From: Neospora caninum Liverpool
Lineage: Eukaryota; Apicomplexa; Conoidasida; Eucoccidiorida; Sarcocystidae
Direction of reading: 5' to 3'
Assembly (NCBI RefSeq): GCF_000208865.1
Contig: NC_018390.1
Location: forward strand, 1,536,790-1,600,789
DNA length: 64,000 bases
Shown here one piece after another: positions 34,801 to 46,823 of this stretch. The first letter of the stretch is position 1, and every line of letters starts with the position of its first letter. The notes under the pieces were generated by a model. The model was not told where the DNA came from. It saw only the letters and a program-made list of their open reading frames with translations, and searched no databases. Position numbers and translations under genes: made by a program.

Positions 34801-36115
34801 CGCAGTCTCCCTCCTCGGGAATAGCTCCGCAGCACACGAGCTTGCCAAAAACTCGCATGCGATATCTGGCTCCTTGGAAAACTGGGATGGAGGGGGGCGG
34901 ATAAGAAACCTGTTCCTTTTTTCTGCGCCTCTTCAGGTCATAGGTATTCCGATTGTTCCTGGGACTTCTTTTTAAAGACAAACCATAGCTGTTTGCGGTC
35001 TTGCCTTTCCGAAAAAAACAGGCGTCGCGCGTTTTCGGCGCCACTCGCGCCAAACAGAAGCGACCCAACACCGTGCCGAGTTCTCCTGGGGGCCGTCTGA
35101 GCGTAGAGGTGGACGGCTAGTCTCTCGGCGCATGCCAAGAAAAGACGAATGTGAGAGTTGGTAGAGGAAGTCATCGTGCACATTTTGTCCCTTCTTTTTA
35201 ATACGCACCCTCTGGACGAGGATGTTAAATGCCTCTTCGGATCGTTCACAGACAGTTGCCGTTCTTTTTCTGTTTCTCCGTCGTCTTCAAGAGTTCTCCC
35301 CTGACTCTGCGCTTCTAATCTCTAGTAACAAAGTCACCTCCGAAATCCGACTTCCGTTCCCGAGCGCTGCGTCTTACCTGCTGTCTAGGTTCCTCACAAA
35401 GGACACACATTTTCTTCCAACATGCATCTGCGCTCGCTCGTGCCTCCTCTCACGACGTAACTTTTTCCATTCTGCGGGTTCTTCTCGAGGTTCCTGTCAA
35501 CGCCGAAGTGGAACCGAGGAAGCCCCCGACTGCCCTATTCAAACCGCCACATCCTCTGCAAGAGTTGGCGGAAGACGCGTTTTCGTCTACAGATAGGTGT
35601 GTGAGAGGCGCGTACACGCAGGGAGCGGACCCACGGACAAATGCTACGCGTTTGCGTATGTCTCTGGAGAGCCGCAAACCTCCGTCGCTGTGTCCATGCG
35701 ATTTCTTCCCGTTTCGTTTCCAGCTTCAAGTGTATGTACACACACAGAGGTGCCAGCAGGCGGTCAGCGAAAGGAGGTTCTGCACTGACCGGAGCTGCAA
35801 GATCCGAAACCGTCTGGTGGCCGAATGCCAGAAAAGACCGGAAGAGACGATTCTTCTAGGCTTCTCCGCTCTTTTCAGTTTTTAACCAGGCCAGATTTCT
35901 TCAGTTCTCCACTTTGTTAACCCTCTTTCTCTATCATCCCTGACCCGACTCGTCAGCGCTTGCTCGCACTCTCTTTGCTCGTGTCTGTTTCGGGGTGCTC
36001 CGCGAGGACGCATCTTCCGCGCAGCCGCTCGGGAGAGTCTGAACCGAGGAGAATGCGGAGGGAGGGAATTCCTCATTTCGCCAACCAGACAGATCTCGAC
36101 ACAGCCCACAAAAAG
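31730..36115. other. 4.4-kb spacer between RPA2 and OSBP; no supported gene
   Basis: Both flanking genes are on the plus strand. The stretch is visibly less GC-rich than the coding regions, and its open frames are short, overlapping and without recognisable domains or linked splice sites. It holds a long (TA)n array at 31795-31828 and an AT-rich segment with an AATAAA-type signal near 32820-32960. A weak in-frame extension of the OSBP first exon runs back to about 35960. It may hide a non-coding RNA or a small lineage-specific gene that I cannot demonstrate. Confidence 0.5.
31795..31828. repeat. (TA)17 microsatellite downstream of RPA2
   Basis: This perfect alternating TA tract of about 34 bases is the longest in the window. 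It begins 66 bases after the RPA2 stop and is probably in its 3' UTR or just beyond. Confidence 0.95.
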
Positions 36116-39100
36116 ATGAGTCATGCGACTGGCGCCGGGCCGAGGGTCCGACCCCTTGCGTCTCCCAGCTCACCGGACGACTCCGAAGGCTCTCCTCACC
36201 TTGCATCTTCTCCCGCCTCGGCGTCTCCTCGAGGTTCTGCCGCTCCTGCTCTGCCTCCACATTATGGTGGTCCACCTACGGAAGAGGACCAAGAAGCGGC
36301 GCCAACTTCGAGGGAAGACCAAAAAACTGGCCAAGAACAAACAGAGCAAGACGTCCGAGACGAAAGTCGCCAGAAGCACTTCCCCCACGCAATACCCAGC
36401 AAAGGAAGCCAGCCCAGAGGACAGGCAAGGACAGAAGTCTACGCTAGTCGCAAGGAAGGGCGTCAATTCGCAAACACTTGAAAAGCTATATATATATATA
36501 TATATTGTTACATGTGCGCATGTTTGTGTCGTTATCCCCTTACACGATGAAATTTCAAATTGTTCACTGTGATTCTGCATGTAGGTCGGACCGACCTGAA
36601 CGATATTAATGCGTGCATTCTTTTGTCACAGCAGCTGTGTCTCGCACGAATCGCTTGGAGATAGGCCTTTACAACATATATGCGCCAGGAGGCGAGAGAC
36701 TGCAGGGCGTGCTGAGCAGTGTCCGCAGAGGAGATCGAGTGCGTGCCGGGGTCTCTGTGTCCCTTCGACGTGTGCGGCAGGCTGCCTCGCCTTCACCGTG
36801 TGTGGTTCCTTATCCGTCTCTTTTGTTCAGCCATCGGCGCTGTGGAGGCCCCAGAATCCGTCCCCGCCACCGAATGCTTCCCATTTTGGCGGCTCCGGAT
36901 CGCTCGCGTCGTCTGTCTCGCCTTCGCGACCGGCATCGCCCGTTCCTCTGGGCTCGCCTTCCGCGACTGGGGCGCCTCCTGAGCCTCCGTGTCCGTCTAC
37001 CGGCGCTTCGTCTTCACCTCTGTGTTCTGCTGCCTCGGGAAATCCTCCTCCCTCGCCATCAGATTTGTCAGCGACTCCTCTGACATCTGCCTTTCTCGCT
37101 GATGCGCGACTGCGCCACAGTGCAGCTTCCGGCCCGCGCACACGCCCCGGCAAGCAGGCGTCTTCTCGGCCTGCGTCTCTCGCGTCTCGACGCGCTCTGG
37201 CGGCTTCTGGAAACGAGAGCCTCAAGGCGCCGCGGCAGGTGCATGCGGCGGGGGGCCCGCGGCCTTGCGGGGCAGTCGGGTACTACACAGGCTCGCCCCA
37301 GTCGTCCTCCAAGTTCCTGAACAGCGTCATTCAGCAGGGCTGGCTGCAAAAGTGGACAAATCTTGTGTCCAGCTGGCGACCGAGATACTTTTACGTGATG
37401 CCGGGGCTCTTCAAGTATTCCGTGCAGAAAGGCGCGCCGCCCAAGGAAGTCTTCATGCTCAACCAGTGCGTCATTCGCCTCTGTCCGTGTAAGTCTGGGA
37501 ACGCGCGGCCGTGCCGGAATGAGGCACACGTGCGAAGACGCTTGGCTGTCGACCTTCGCACAGGTAGTGCGGGAAGGCAAGAGTGACTCTGCCCGTCGCG
37601 ACTTTCCGCTGTGACGACTAGAGCAAGAAGTCTTGGAACTAAGCAACTAGGAGCCCCTCAGGATGTACAACCCTCGCGTACGCGTACTTTGAATAAAAAC
37701 GGGTATTTCTGTCGAATCGCCAAAGACACTCCCATCTCTTTGGGTTTCTGTCATGTTGTCTCCCAGGCGTCGCGTCTCGCCTTTTGGTCACGCGCAGGGA
37801 AACGACGTGCCGCGTGTGTAGCTCCGCGTTCCGCTTTTTGCTCTGCGCCTCTCCGTTTTCCTGCCTTCCCTCGTTTTTCTCACCTGGCCTTTGCTCCGAC
37901 TCTCCGTCGTTCTGGTGTCTCAGACGATCCAGTGCGGTTCGAGGTCGAGGTCGTGGACCAGCAGACTCTGTATCTGCGAACGGAGACGCTTGAAGAGAAG
38001 CAGTTGTGGTACGCGGCGTTCAAACAGGCGCAGCGCGCTCTCCTGAACTGCGCACGCCACCCAGCTCTTCCCCTCGCTTCTTTGTCTTCCTTCTCGGAGA
38101 AAAGCGGTCCGCGACCGCCCCGAGAGGCTGCAGGAGCCCAGTCGGGAAGCCAGGGGTCTGCCGACCGCGCGCCGCCTGGATCAGGAGACCGACACCGCGG
38201 CGACGCAGGGTGAGGAGTTTTCGTCAGTGCAATGGAAATGTCGATTTGTTCCTGCATCCGTGTGCGTGCGGGAAACGGGAGACAAGCGAGAGAGAAAGGG
38301 GGCGAGGAGACAGCGAGGAGCGACGGTTCGTGGTGGTCGGAGGATAGAAATAGAGGCTGCTGGAGAAGGAGCAAGAAAAAACGCGGGGGGACAGGCGCGT
38401 CGGGAACGACACGAACGGGAAAGAGGCGGGGGGAAGAGAGGAGAAACGAAAGAAGAGAGGAATTAGTTTACAGCGATCGGAGGTCGAGAACGCGCGGCGG
38501 TGGACCATGTGCTAGGGAAAGAAACAGAGAGGGAGAGCAAAGAAACGAACTTCGGGTTCACTCAGAGTAGAAGCACTGCACACCCGCGGCCATAAGCGCG
38601 TCGATCGTGTATGCATGTCCTTTTAATGACCCCGTCTCGACTATGTTCTCCGCAGCGCGGTTTTGGCTCGACACACACACACACATGCAAATCGTGTTTC
38701 TTGTATGCCTTCAGCCAATCCGGGTCGTCCGAGTCGCCAGCGAGGCAAGGGGCGTCGCCCAGTTCGTCGCACTCCTCGTCTTCGCTGTCCTCTCGGTCTT
38801 CGCTGTCTTCGCTCGCGTCTTCGCGTCCGCCTGGCGCGCAGCTTCCGCCTCGCGGCTCGTCGCAAGAGTTCTCGCCCACTGGATCGTTTCTTTCTTCGTC
38901 CACGGGCAGCGTGGCCGGGGCTCTTGCGGGGGCCGTTGCTTCCGGCATGAACTACGCGGCGGCGTACGCCACGAGCAAATTTCGCGGTTCGCTCTTGTCT
39001 TCGGCGTCTTCTCCCAGCTCCTCGGCGGCACCCAGCGGGTCCGGAGCTAGCGCCTCGGAGGGGACAGCCACCTCGGGTTCCACGACCGCGGTCGGAGCTG

Positions 39101-42100
39101 CGACAGGGACTGGAGCCCCAGCGAATGCGTCGGGGCCGCTGTCGCCATCGCTGCAGTCTCTAGGCAGCACAGGCTCTGCCTCTCTCGAGTGGCTAGGCAA
39201 AGAAGGCAGTCCCCTCGTGCTTCTACTTGAAAATGTTATTGCGTCTCGACAGCAAGTCCAGGTAAGCCGAAACGGACTTGTTGCCGTTCCTGTTCGAACA
39301 GAAATACAGCTGGAGAAGAAACCTGCGTCAGGAGGCCGAGATAGAGGACCCGCAGCTGCTGAGCACCTGAAGCGGGGACGGCGTAGAAGCCTGAACGGTC
39401 GGCCTAGGCCAAGCAGACGGGGGGGGGGGGGGGGCAGAGATGCTCCGTGTCATGGAGCTGAAGGAAGCTGTACAGGTAGTGGAGCAGAGGGAGGTGAACG
39501 ACAAAAAAGCAACGTGAGTTTCGCCATGAAAACGCCAGCGGCACAAAAAGGGACAACGCTGGAAGAAAGATACCTGCCGAGAGGTGGACATACGCAGCAG
39601 CCCGAGTCAGCAGACTTTGTGCATTGGCGCTTCTGTCGGCAGGGGCAGCAGCAGTCGCGACTTCCTCCGGCATTCTCGACCACAAGCTGTCAACCGGTAT
39701 TCTGTGTACCAGCAAGTGTGAGTGGGGTCTAGAGATGTCGCCGGTTCTTGATTTGCGTTCCCTTGCTTCTCCAGAGCACAAGCGCCGAGATCCGGGCGCT
39801 GCAGGCCGGAGCCCTCAAAGAAGTCGGCGCCATTGTCAGCAGTAAGTCAAGCAGAACCAACCCCTTTGTGCATTTATATATACGTATATTTACACGTGGA
39901 AAGTCGGTTAGAGGTTTATATCTGCCTACCTGTTATAACCTCTTATATATATATGTATATTGGTTTACCATTCCTTGACTGTGTTTTGGCGGCGCATCGG
40001 TTGATATCTACCGCTGTGTCAAGTGAGCGTCTTGGTCCAGGTGGCGAGATGAGGTGTACGTCCTCGCGGTTCACGCGCATGCTTCCGACTGTCTCGATAT
40101 TTTATAAAACGGAAAGTGTCCATTGGAATCTGCAGTGCAGGGCGTTCCCTGTTTGAGACAGGCAGATTGTTCCGGGTTGAATCGATGAGATATAATGGGT
40201 TCTTCCGTGTGTTTCCAGGCTCAGCGGGGACCGGGGCCCACGAGCTTAAGCGGCAGTTGGTTGCACTCCTTCAGAAAATCGACAGTCTCCAGGTGACCGT
40301 CGAGCGTCACTTCAGCACGACCGAGGCGCTTCTGGCGGAGGAAAACTCGCAAAGGAGACAGCTCGAGAAGTCTCTGAGGTCGATGGCCAAACAAAATTAC
40401 AAACTCGAAAAGGTACGTGTCTGTTCCGGAACTTTGACGTTCAAGAAGCGCAACGCACACGCACAGAAATGTATGTGCGCGCTCGTGTCTGTGTGCATGT
40501 GAATATCTGCGACGCAGTGTACGGTTGACGCACGCTTGCATGCAGGAGCAGATGCTTGTAGCTACGTTCTCTGCAACGGCGACTCATGTCATGCCCGCTT
40601 CTAGGTTTAGCGTGGCCATGGCCTCGTTTCTTCGCCTTTTTCTGCCTTTGGCATTTCTTGCTCAGACCCAGCAACGCATGCTGGCTCTCGGCGCACTGCC
40701 CGACGGGGCCCAAAGCTCAGGCGCCGGAGGGACAACTGCAGGCGCGAGTGTCTCCGCTTTGGCCCAAGGCGCCAGCGCCCCGCCGCGAGGAGGCGCCGGG
40801 GTCCCGTTGGAGACGGATCACCAGCTGTCTTCGAGTTCAGGAGAAGAAGACGACGACGACGTCGAGTTCTTCGAATGCGAAGACCAGGAGGTTCGTTGAT
40901 GAGGAAACAAAATGGCGGTGAAAGTGTTTGCGAGAACAGTGGCGCAGTGGATTTCGCAGCAGCGGTGGCCTTTGACACACACGTGTCGCCTTTTATGGTT
41001 CTCCGCATATACGTTTATTTACATATATACTTATGCGCAGGCAGATGGCAGCGATCGTGTAGAATCGCTTGCGACTGCCGGTGTGTATATTTTTACGTTG
41101 GCTGTGAAACTGCAAAGGTAGGCTTCAATGTATGAGGCGAGGCAGCACAGCTCCTCGACTCGTTGCACAGGAAAGAAAACCGCTGCTTTGCGCAGGGGAC
41201 GTCTCTGACGTGAAAACGTATTTACATAGACGCAGATACATCGGAAGATAGGTAGATCGCGAGAGTGTGGTATCCCTACGCTGAAACGCCAGCCATGTTC
41301 CGTTGCCAAGAGACTCCTTAGAAAGGTGGCCTTTCACATGGATGCATCGGGCGAGCTACGGAGAGAGAGTTCCAGAAAAATAGAGGGTGGGCGGCCGCAG
41401 GCGAAGCATTTCGTCGTAGTAGACCGACGTCGTTCCGTGGTTGGAAAGGCCCCTCTATCGACAGGCGGTGGATCTCGTTGCGCTTCCCCCCTTAATGCGT
41501 AATGGAACTTCTGTTGTTGTCTCTTCTGTCCCCTCAGGCCTACGGCTCGCCTCAAGATCTCCCGCCGCCGCCTGCCGTGCCCGAGAGTCCCGAGGACTTG
41601 GGTGAGTGAACCGGAGCACAAAGCGCATTGCGAGCTTGCTGTCGCGCTTTTCCTTTCCGCGCGGCAGCTGCACTTTCGGTTCGGTTTCTCTCACCTGTTT
41701 ACAGGTTCCGGATCGACGGCTGCGTCGGCTGCTGCGCGGGCGACTGCGTCAGGTGCGGAAGCGATGAAGAAGGGAGAGGAGCCGTCGAACACGCTCGTGC
41801 CTGTCAAGTCACCGGCCTACTACGCGCTCTCTCTGCTCTTTCCGTCTGACGTGCCTCCCATCTTGAACTTCCTGGAAGCCTCTGCCGGGCGTTTGGGCGG
41901 CGTCATGCCGCAGCGGCGCACGGCGCTGTCGAAGCCGCGAACGGAATTCAAAGTGCGGATCTCTCGAGAGAAGAAACGGAAGAAAAAGACAAACGAACAG
42001 GCGAGATATCGGCGAGGGTAGCAGGCCGAAGCGACAGAGCAGCACATGCCGCGACGGCTCCAGTTTTTTCTCTGTTTCACGGTTTGCGGGTTCGAAAACG

Positions 42101-44458
42101 AAGGCGTTTAAAAATAGACCTGTCTCAAGGGAACAGCAGAGACGCACAAGGGAAGGAAGGCGACAGGTTCGGAGTGCCGGCAGGAGTCAGGCTTCCTAAA
42201 ATAGGTTGCTTTGAAGTGTATAAAACATGCAAAAAGGAGAGGAAACTGACGATAAGTCGTGTTGCGTGGCGCCTGTCTGGTGCTGCAGGTGGGTCTTTGG
42301 TCTATTTTGAAGGATTGCATCGGCAAAGATTTGAGCCGCATCAGCATGCCGGTCTATTTCAACGAACCAACTTCCTTCCTACAGAGACTCCTCGAGGACT
42401 TCCAGTATGCCGATCTTGTCCACGCGGTATGTCTCCAGCCACCAAGAAAGGAGTCAAAGACACCTTTCATAGCCGCACACCCACAATCCCATTCATTACA
42501 CGTATATACATACATATACATAGATAGAAAGATGTATATACATTATATATATATATATCTTCATGTACATAACGCATATGGAATCGCATGCGTATCCGCG
42601 GAGTGTCTTTCTCTCTATGGACCTTGGTTACAGTCCTCTTATTAGTCAGTGCGTATCTCCCTGATAATATATATATATATATATATACGTGTGTACATAT
42701 ATGTACCTATACATTTATGCATTTACGGCCGGAGATATATTTCGAGTTATGCGGTGGATCACCGGGAATCTCTGCAGGCTTCGCTCTTCCCCGACCCTGT
42801 CGACCGTCTTTTGCTTGTCACGCTCTTTGCGATATCACCCTACGCTTCTGCTACTGGCAGGTAGGTCCGAGGCGGTGCTGCGAGTGAGTAGGGCCGGAGA
42901 AAGGACGAGAATAAAGGAGGCAAAAAGGAGGAAAGAACCGGAGAGTGCGACGCAACGAGACGGGTTTGCGTAGGATAGAAGGACACCGGAAAGGATGAGA
43001 GAGGCAGGAGACGAAGGCTCCATTTAGCAGAAAAAGGAAGAAAACATCTTACCGAACGTGAAGGAGCAGCAGCGGCTGACCAATTGTTTTTTTTAATTCA
43101 CATGTTTATCGTGGGGCAAGGCCTTCGCCAGAAGCTCTTCTTTTTCTTCACAGCCCTTCGTAGACGCTCTATCTTCTTCCATCTCCCTTAGCGTCTCTCT
43201 CTGTATCTGTATGTCCCTCTCCCCGTTGTCTTGTTTCTGGGGTATACTAGGTTCTGTTTGAATCTCTGACCGGTAGCTGCTGTTCCAGTCTTTGCGCCGT
43301 CGCGTTTGCCTTGCGTGATGTTCCTCCACAGAACCTACAAACCGTTTAATCCCCTTCTCGGAGAGACATTCGAATTCACACATCGCGGCTACAATTTCAT
43401 CGCCGAGCAAGTTCGTCTTTTTTTGTGGTTGAGTGTCTACTGGATCGGCCGATCTGTTTACCACTGTCCGGAGACTCTCTGACTGCTGCGTGCGCCACCG
43501 CTTCTCTGCCGACTTCTCAGCTCCGTTTTTTGTTAACGGTCTTGATTTTGTTCGTGATCGTCCGTTCTTGTCTCCGGCTTGGGGCTCTCTGTCCTGTCGC
43601 CTCAAGTCCCCCCGGGGGATTGAGGTTCCGCTCTTTCTTTGTCGCCCTCGCTCAGTGCCTACGGGCGTGTATGAGTGAGGAAGGAACAGCGTAGAAGGTT
43701 CGTGCTGATGCAAGAGGATTGATCAAATCCGCCGCTACAAGCTGTGTACGATTCTGGACACATGTGCATCTATCTATCTATCGATATATATATATATACA
43801 TATAATGTATATATATATATATATATAAACGTGTCTGTAAGGAGGCTGGAGATCCGTGTGCACGTGCAGGCCTCCCTGTCCTGCACACGAGCGGTTTTTT
43901 CGTCTCTGTTCTTCCTAGCTCCTCCGATGCATATAATCATACATATGTGCGTGGGATGCGCCCTGGGTCTGCGTGCAAAGAGGGCATTTGAGCCGTGTGT
44001 GTGTGTGTGTGTGTGTGTATCCGTACGGTGTGTTCGGTTCTTCTGTTCCCGTTCGCTTTGCAGGTGGGACACCACCCGCCACGGACGGCGTACCACGTGT
44101 CGAACGACCGTTTCCTTTGTTGGGGCGACGTCGTCGTGCGCAATCGGTTCACCGGCAAGTCCTTGGAAGTCACGACACCCGGCACCGTCCACGTTGTCTT
44201 TCCAAGCGTCGACGATCACTACACGTATCGCCGGGTCAAACTCCTCGTCCACAACGTCATCTGGGGAAAACTCTGGGCCGAAGTGTAAGCGTATACGGCG
44301 AGAGCCCAGGGCGAGAAACCGTGGCGGGTCGCCTCACGGTACCGACTCTCGACCCCCAAGACATCTGAACTGAATCACCGTTCACATCGATCCAACGAGG
44401 ATAAAAACCTACATCGGTACACCGGCATATATATATATATATATGCCTCCTACTGCGC

Positions 44459-44492
<34 letters not shown>

Positions 44493-46823
44493 TCTGGAAT
44501 TGGTTTGTTTGCGTTTGGAAAAGGCCGACAGATTTCCTAGTCTACATGTGACTAGGTTCGTCTGTGTATGTGTTTATGTGAGTGAGTGCAGCTGGTTACA
44601 GAGTCATATCTGTGTATGGAGCTTGGGTGGTTTGGTGTGTCTGAACTGCGCTCAGGGACGGCACGACTCTCATTCAGAATCAGAAGAAAGGCGACTACAG
44701 CATCATTCAGTTCCTCCGAAAAGGCTGGTAAGGGGTCGCTGAACTCGCGTTTCTCGCATCCTGCTCGCAGAGGAGCTGCGCCGCCCCCCTCACGGATTTT
44801 TCGGCCATTTGTTGCTGCCTCCGCGCGTCGTGTCTGTCAGGTTGGACAAGTCGATGCACATGATTCGGGCGATCGTCTTCTCCGCGGCTGGCCGGCCGGT
44901 GTATCGCCTCTCAGGCAGCTGGTCGCATGCGTTGTACGTGGAAGAATACGAGCAGTGCCGAGCCGCTCCCAACGCGCCGCAGCCAGTCCCCGGCTCTTCA
45001 ATGCGGGACTACTGGCGTTCAGAGGGGCCGCCGCCCTCCGACAGCCCAGACAACAAACTCCAGCATCTTGTTCAAGGTGAGAAGGAGCGCTTTCGGAGAA
45101 GTTTCAGCTTTTCTCTAGGGTGGTGGCCGGGAGAAACCCTGAGCGCTCGCTCCGCTTTTTGCGGGACGACGTCGGTGTCCCCGCATGCGCATGCGACGCG
45201 GCGTTGTAAGCTCAACAGCAGACAACAGGATAAGGCGCCAGACACACGAGGAAGGGTTGAGACACGGGCGGGGACTGCTTGTTGCGCGTCACGTAGGAGC
45301 GAAACCCAGGTTTTTGTCTTGGTCTGCATCTAGCTTAAAAACCTCTGCGCGCATCCGCCGTTTTCTGAGCGGTCTTTCCCCTTGTCGTGTTTCGTCTGTG
45401 CAGGCATGTGGGACACGATACCCGTGAAAGAAGGTTCCCGGCGGCTGATCTGGCGACCTGCAGTGCGCCCCGCGCACTCTGACGCCTACTACGGCTTTGG
45501 GTGCGTCCCTTGTCTGTTCAGCTGACATGTGGGAAAGTACAACAGAAACGCAGTCAGGAGTTTTGTCCTCCCTTAGCTCAGCGAACTGCAGCTTTGCCGG
45601 CAGGTTTGCGGCCGTCGTAGACACAGGACAGGCAGCAGGGAGGCAGACGAGGCCGTGAGCGTCTGGGAGAGCGGCGTATCGTGAACGCAAAAAAGGAAAG
45701 CCGGCCATGCGTCTGGGGGGTGTCTTGGGCCTCTTTTTCCCAGGTACCTTACGATGGAACTGAATGAAATCACTGACGAGTACGACCCTGAGAAGGGCGC
45801 AGTCGTCGCTCCAACAGACTCTCGCTTCCGTCCCGACCAGAAACTCTACGAGGAGGGACGCGTCGAGGAAGCGATTGAGGAGAAGACGCGACTGGAAGAG
45901 AAACAGAGGTACGTTTCGTCTCACCTTTTTGGATGAGCTGCATAGGAGCCATGGCGCATGCGCACGGCCTCGCGAGAGGAGCTGCGCGTCGTGCCGTTCC
46001 AGGCCGTCGATTCACTGTAACAGGTGCCTGCACTGGTCACGGGGGTGACCGCGATTGAAGGTGCTGCGTGGACACGCGCGCAACCTAAAAATCGTGCGTG
46101 CGCTGTCGTCTCTCAGTCTCTGCGTTTGAATCCTTCTTCTCACCCGTGTCATTCAGGAGCGCGGCGCGACTCCGGCCCCGGGGCGAGGAGGACTACGATC
46201 CGCTCTGGTTCGCCAAGGGCGAAGACCCCATCACTCACGAACCCGCGTGGATCTACAAGGTAACGAGATACTGTGGACAGGTGCTAGGCTTTCTTGTCTT
46301 CTCGTCTCTTCTGCGCGTGCTCCGTTCATGATCTGGGGTACTGCCTACACATGAGAAGGATTTCAGATCTGCCAAAGAATCGAAAGGAACCGGGGGTCAC
46401 GCTGCCCCACCCGTGGGTTTCGGCTCTCTTTGGACAAAACGTTTCTCAGAATTCCTACGCCGATAGCGCCGGGGGCGCCATCGGGGTGTGAACGTCATGA
46501 ATGCCGCGTGCTCCCGTGCATCAGAGATGCGTCATGTGGACGCATGGTTTTACCGGTCGTGGGTGCTTGAGAGACACAAAGTGGAGCGGCCGAGCAAGTT
46601 CCACATTGCAGGAGTTCATCTGCGCTTCACTGCCGACCGCGCGTTTCCCACGAAAGCTTCTGATGCGGAATGTGAGACGCGGGTGTGACACGGACGATCG
46701 AGACGTGTGTCCATGAACTGACGAACATCATGAAACTGGCGGTGTCTGGGCTTTGTCGCACAGGGAGGCTACTGGGAAGCGAAGGCTGAAGCCGGATTCT
46801 CCGACAGTCCAGATATCTTCTAG
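36116..46823 (+). CDS. Oxysterol-binding protein-related protein: PH, coiled coil, FFAT-like motif, ORD
   Basis: Nineteen exons join in phase: 36116-36424, 36831-37488, 37924-38209, 38715-39261, 39775-39841, 40219-40412, 40666-40890, 41538-41601, 41705-41952, 42289-42426, 42778-42860, 43332-43410, 44064-44284, 44656-44727, 44841-45076, 45404-45500, 45744-45908, 46157-46259 and 46764-46823 (1283 aa). The order matches human OSBP: Pro/Ser-rich N-terminus; PH domain (about 271-366; [20 protein letters not shown]); coiled coil (about 624-690); acidic tract plus FFAT-like EFFECED (754-760); and lipid-binding ORD (about 864-1255; [50 protein letters not shown] at 965-972, [14 protein letters not shown]). 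OSBP proteins exchange sterol for PI4P at ER-Golgi contacts, the PH domain binding Golgi PI4P and FFAT binding ER VAP. Position 968 is Gly where the family signature usually has Ser. The start follows AAAAG; the first intron is a proposed GC-AG intron, so exon 1 is less certain than the rest. Confidence 0.92.
36425..36830 (+). other. Proposed GC-AG intron 1 of the OSBP-like gene
   Basis: Exon 1 would end GGACAG and the intron would begin GCAAGG, a good GC-donor context. The acceptor TTTTGTTCAG at 36830 is strong. Both sides are phase 0 and join SQPRGQ to [10 protein letters not shown]. The upstream frame stops at 36481 with no comparable GT donor before it. The alternative is a different first exon. 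A (TA)n array lies inside (36487-36505). Confidence 0.5.
36487..36505. repeat. (TA)n microsatellite
   Basis: An alternating TA run of about 19 bases lies in the proposed first intron of the OSBP-like gene. Confidence 0.9.
39419..39434. repeat. G16 homopolymer in intron 4 of the OSBP-like gene
   Basis: Sixteen consecutive G lie in the intron 39262-39774. It is a probable length-variable site and a common place for assembly error. Confidence 0.9.
40864..40884 (+). other. FFAT-like VAP-binding motif in the OSBP-like protein
   Basis: These 21 bases encode EFFECED, preceded by the acidic run GEEDDDDV. The consensus FFAT core is EFFDAxE; here D is E at position 4, A is C at position 5 and E is D at position 7, all conservative or tolerated. 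It lies between the PH domain and the ORD, as in human OSBP, which supports function at ER contact sites. Confidence 0.8.
42544..42558. repeat. (TA)n microsatellite, intron 10 of the OSBP-like gene
   Basis: A short TA run in the intron 42427-42777, which also holds a second TA array at 42667-42687. Confidence 0.85.
42667..42687. repeat. (TA)n microsatellite, intron 10 of the OSBP-like gene
   Basis: The second TA array of this intron, about 90 bases before the acceptor of exon 11. Confidence 0.9.
43784..43827. repeat. Interrupted (TA)n microsatellite, intron 12 of the OSBP-like gene
   Basis: Two TA runs (43784-43798 and 43808-43827) are separated by a short degenerate spacer, in the intron 43411-44063. 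A (TG)n run at about 43997-44018 lies close to the acceptor. Confidence 0.9.
44427..44489. repeat. Paired (TA)n microsatellites, intron 13 of the OSBP-like gene
   Basis: Two TA runs, about 44427-44444 and 44461-44489, flank a short unique spacer in the intron 44285-44655. Confidence 0.9.
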
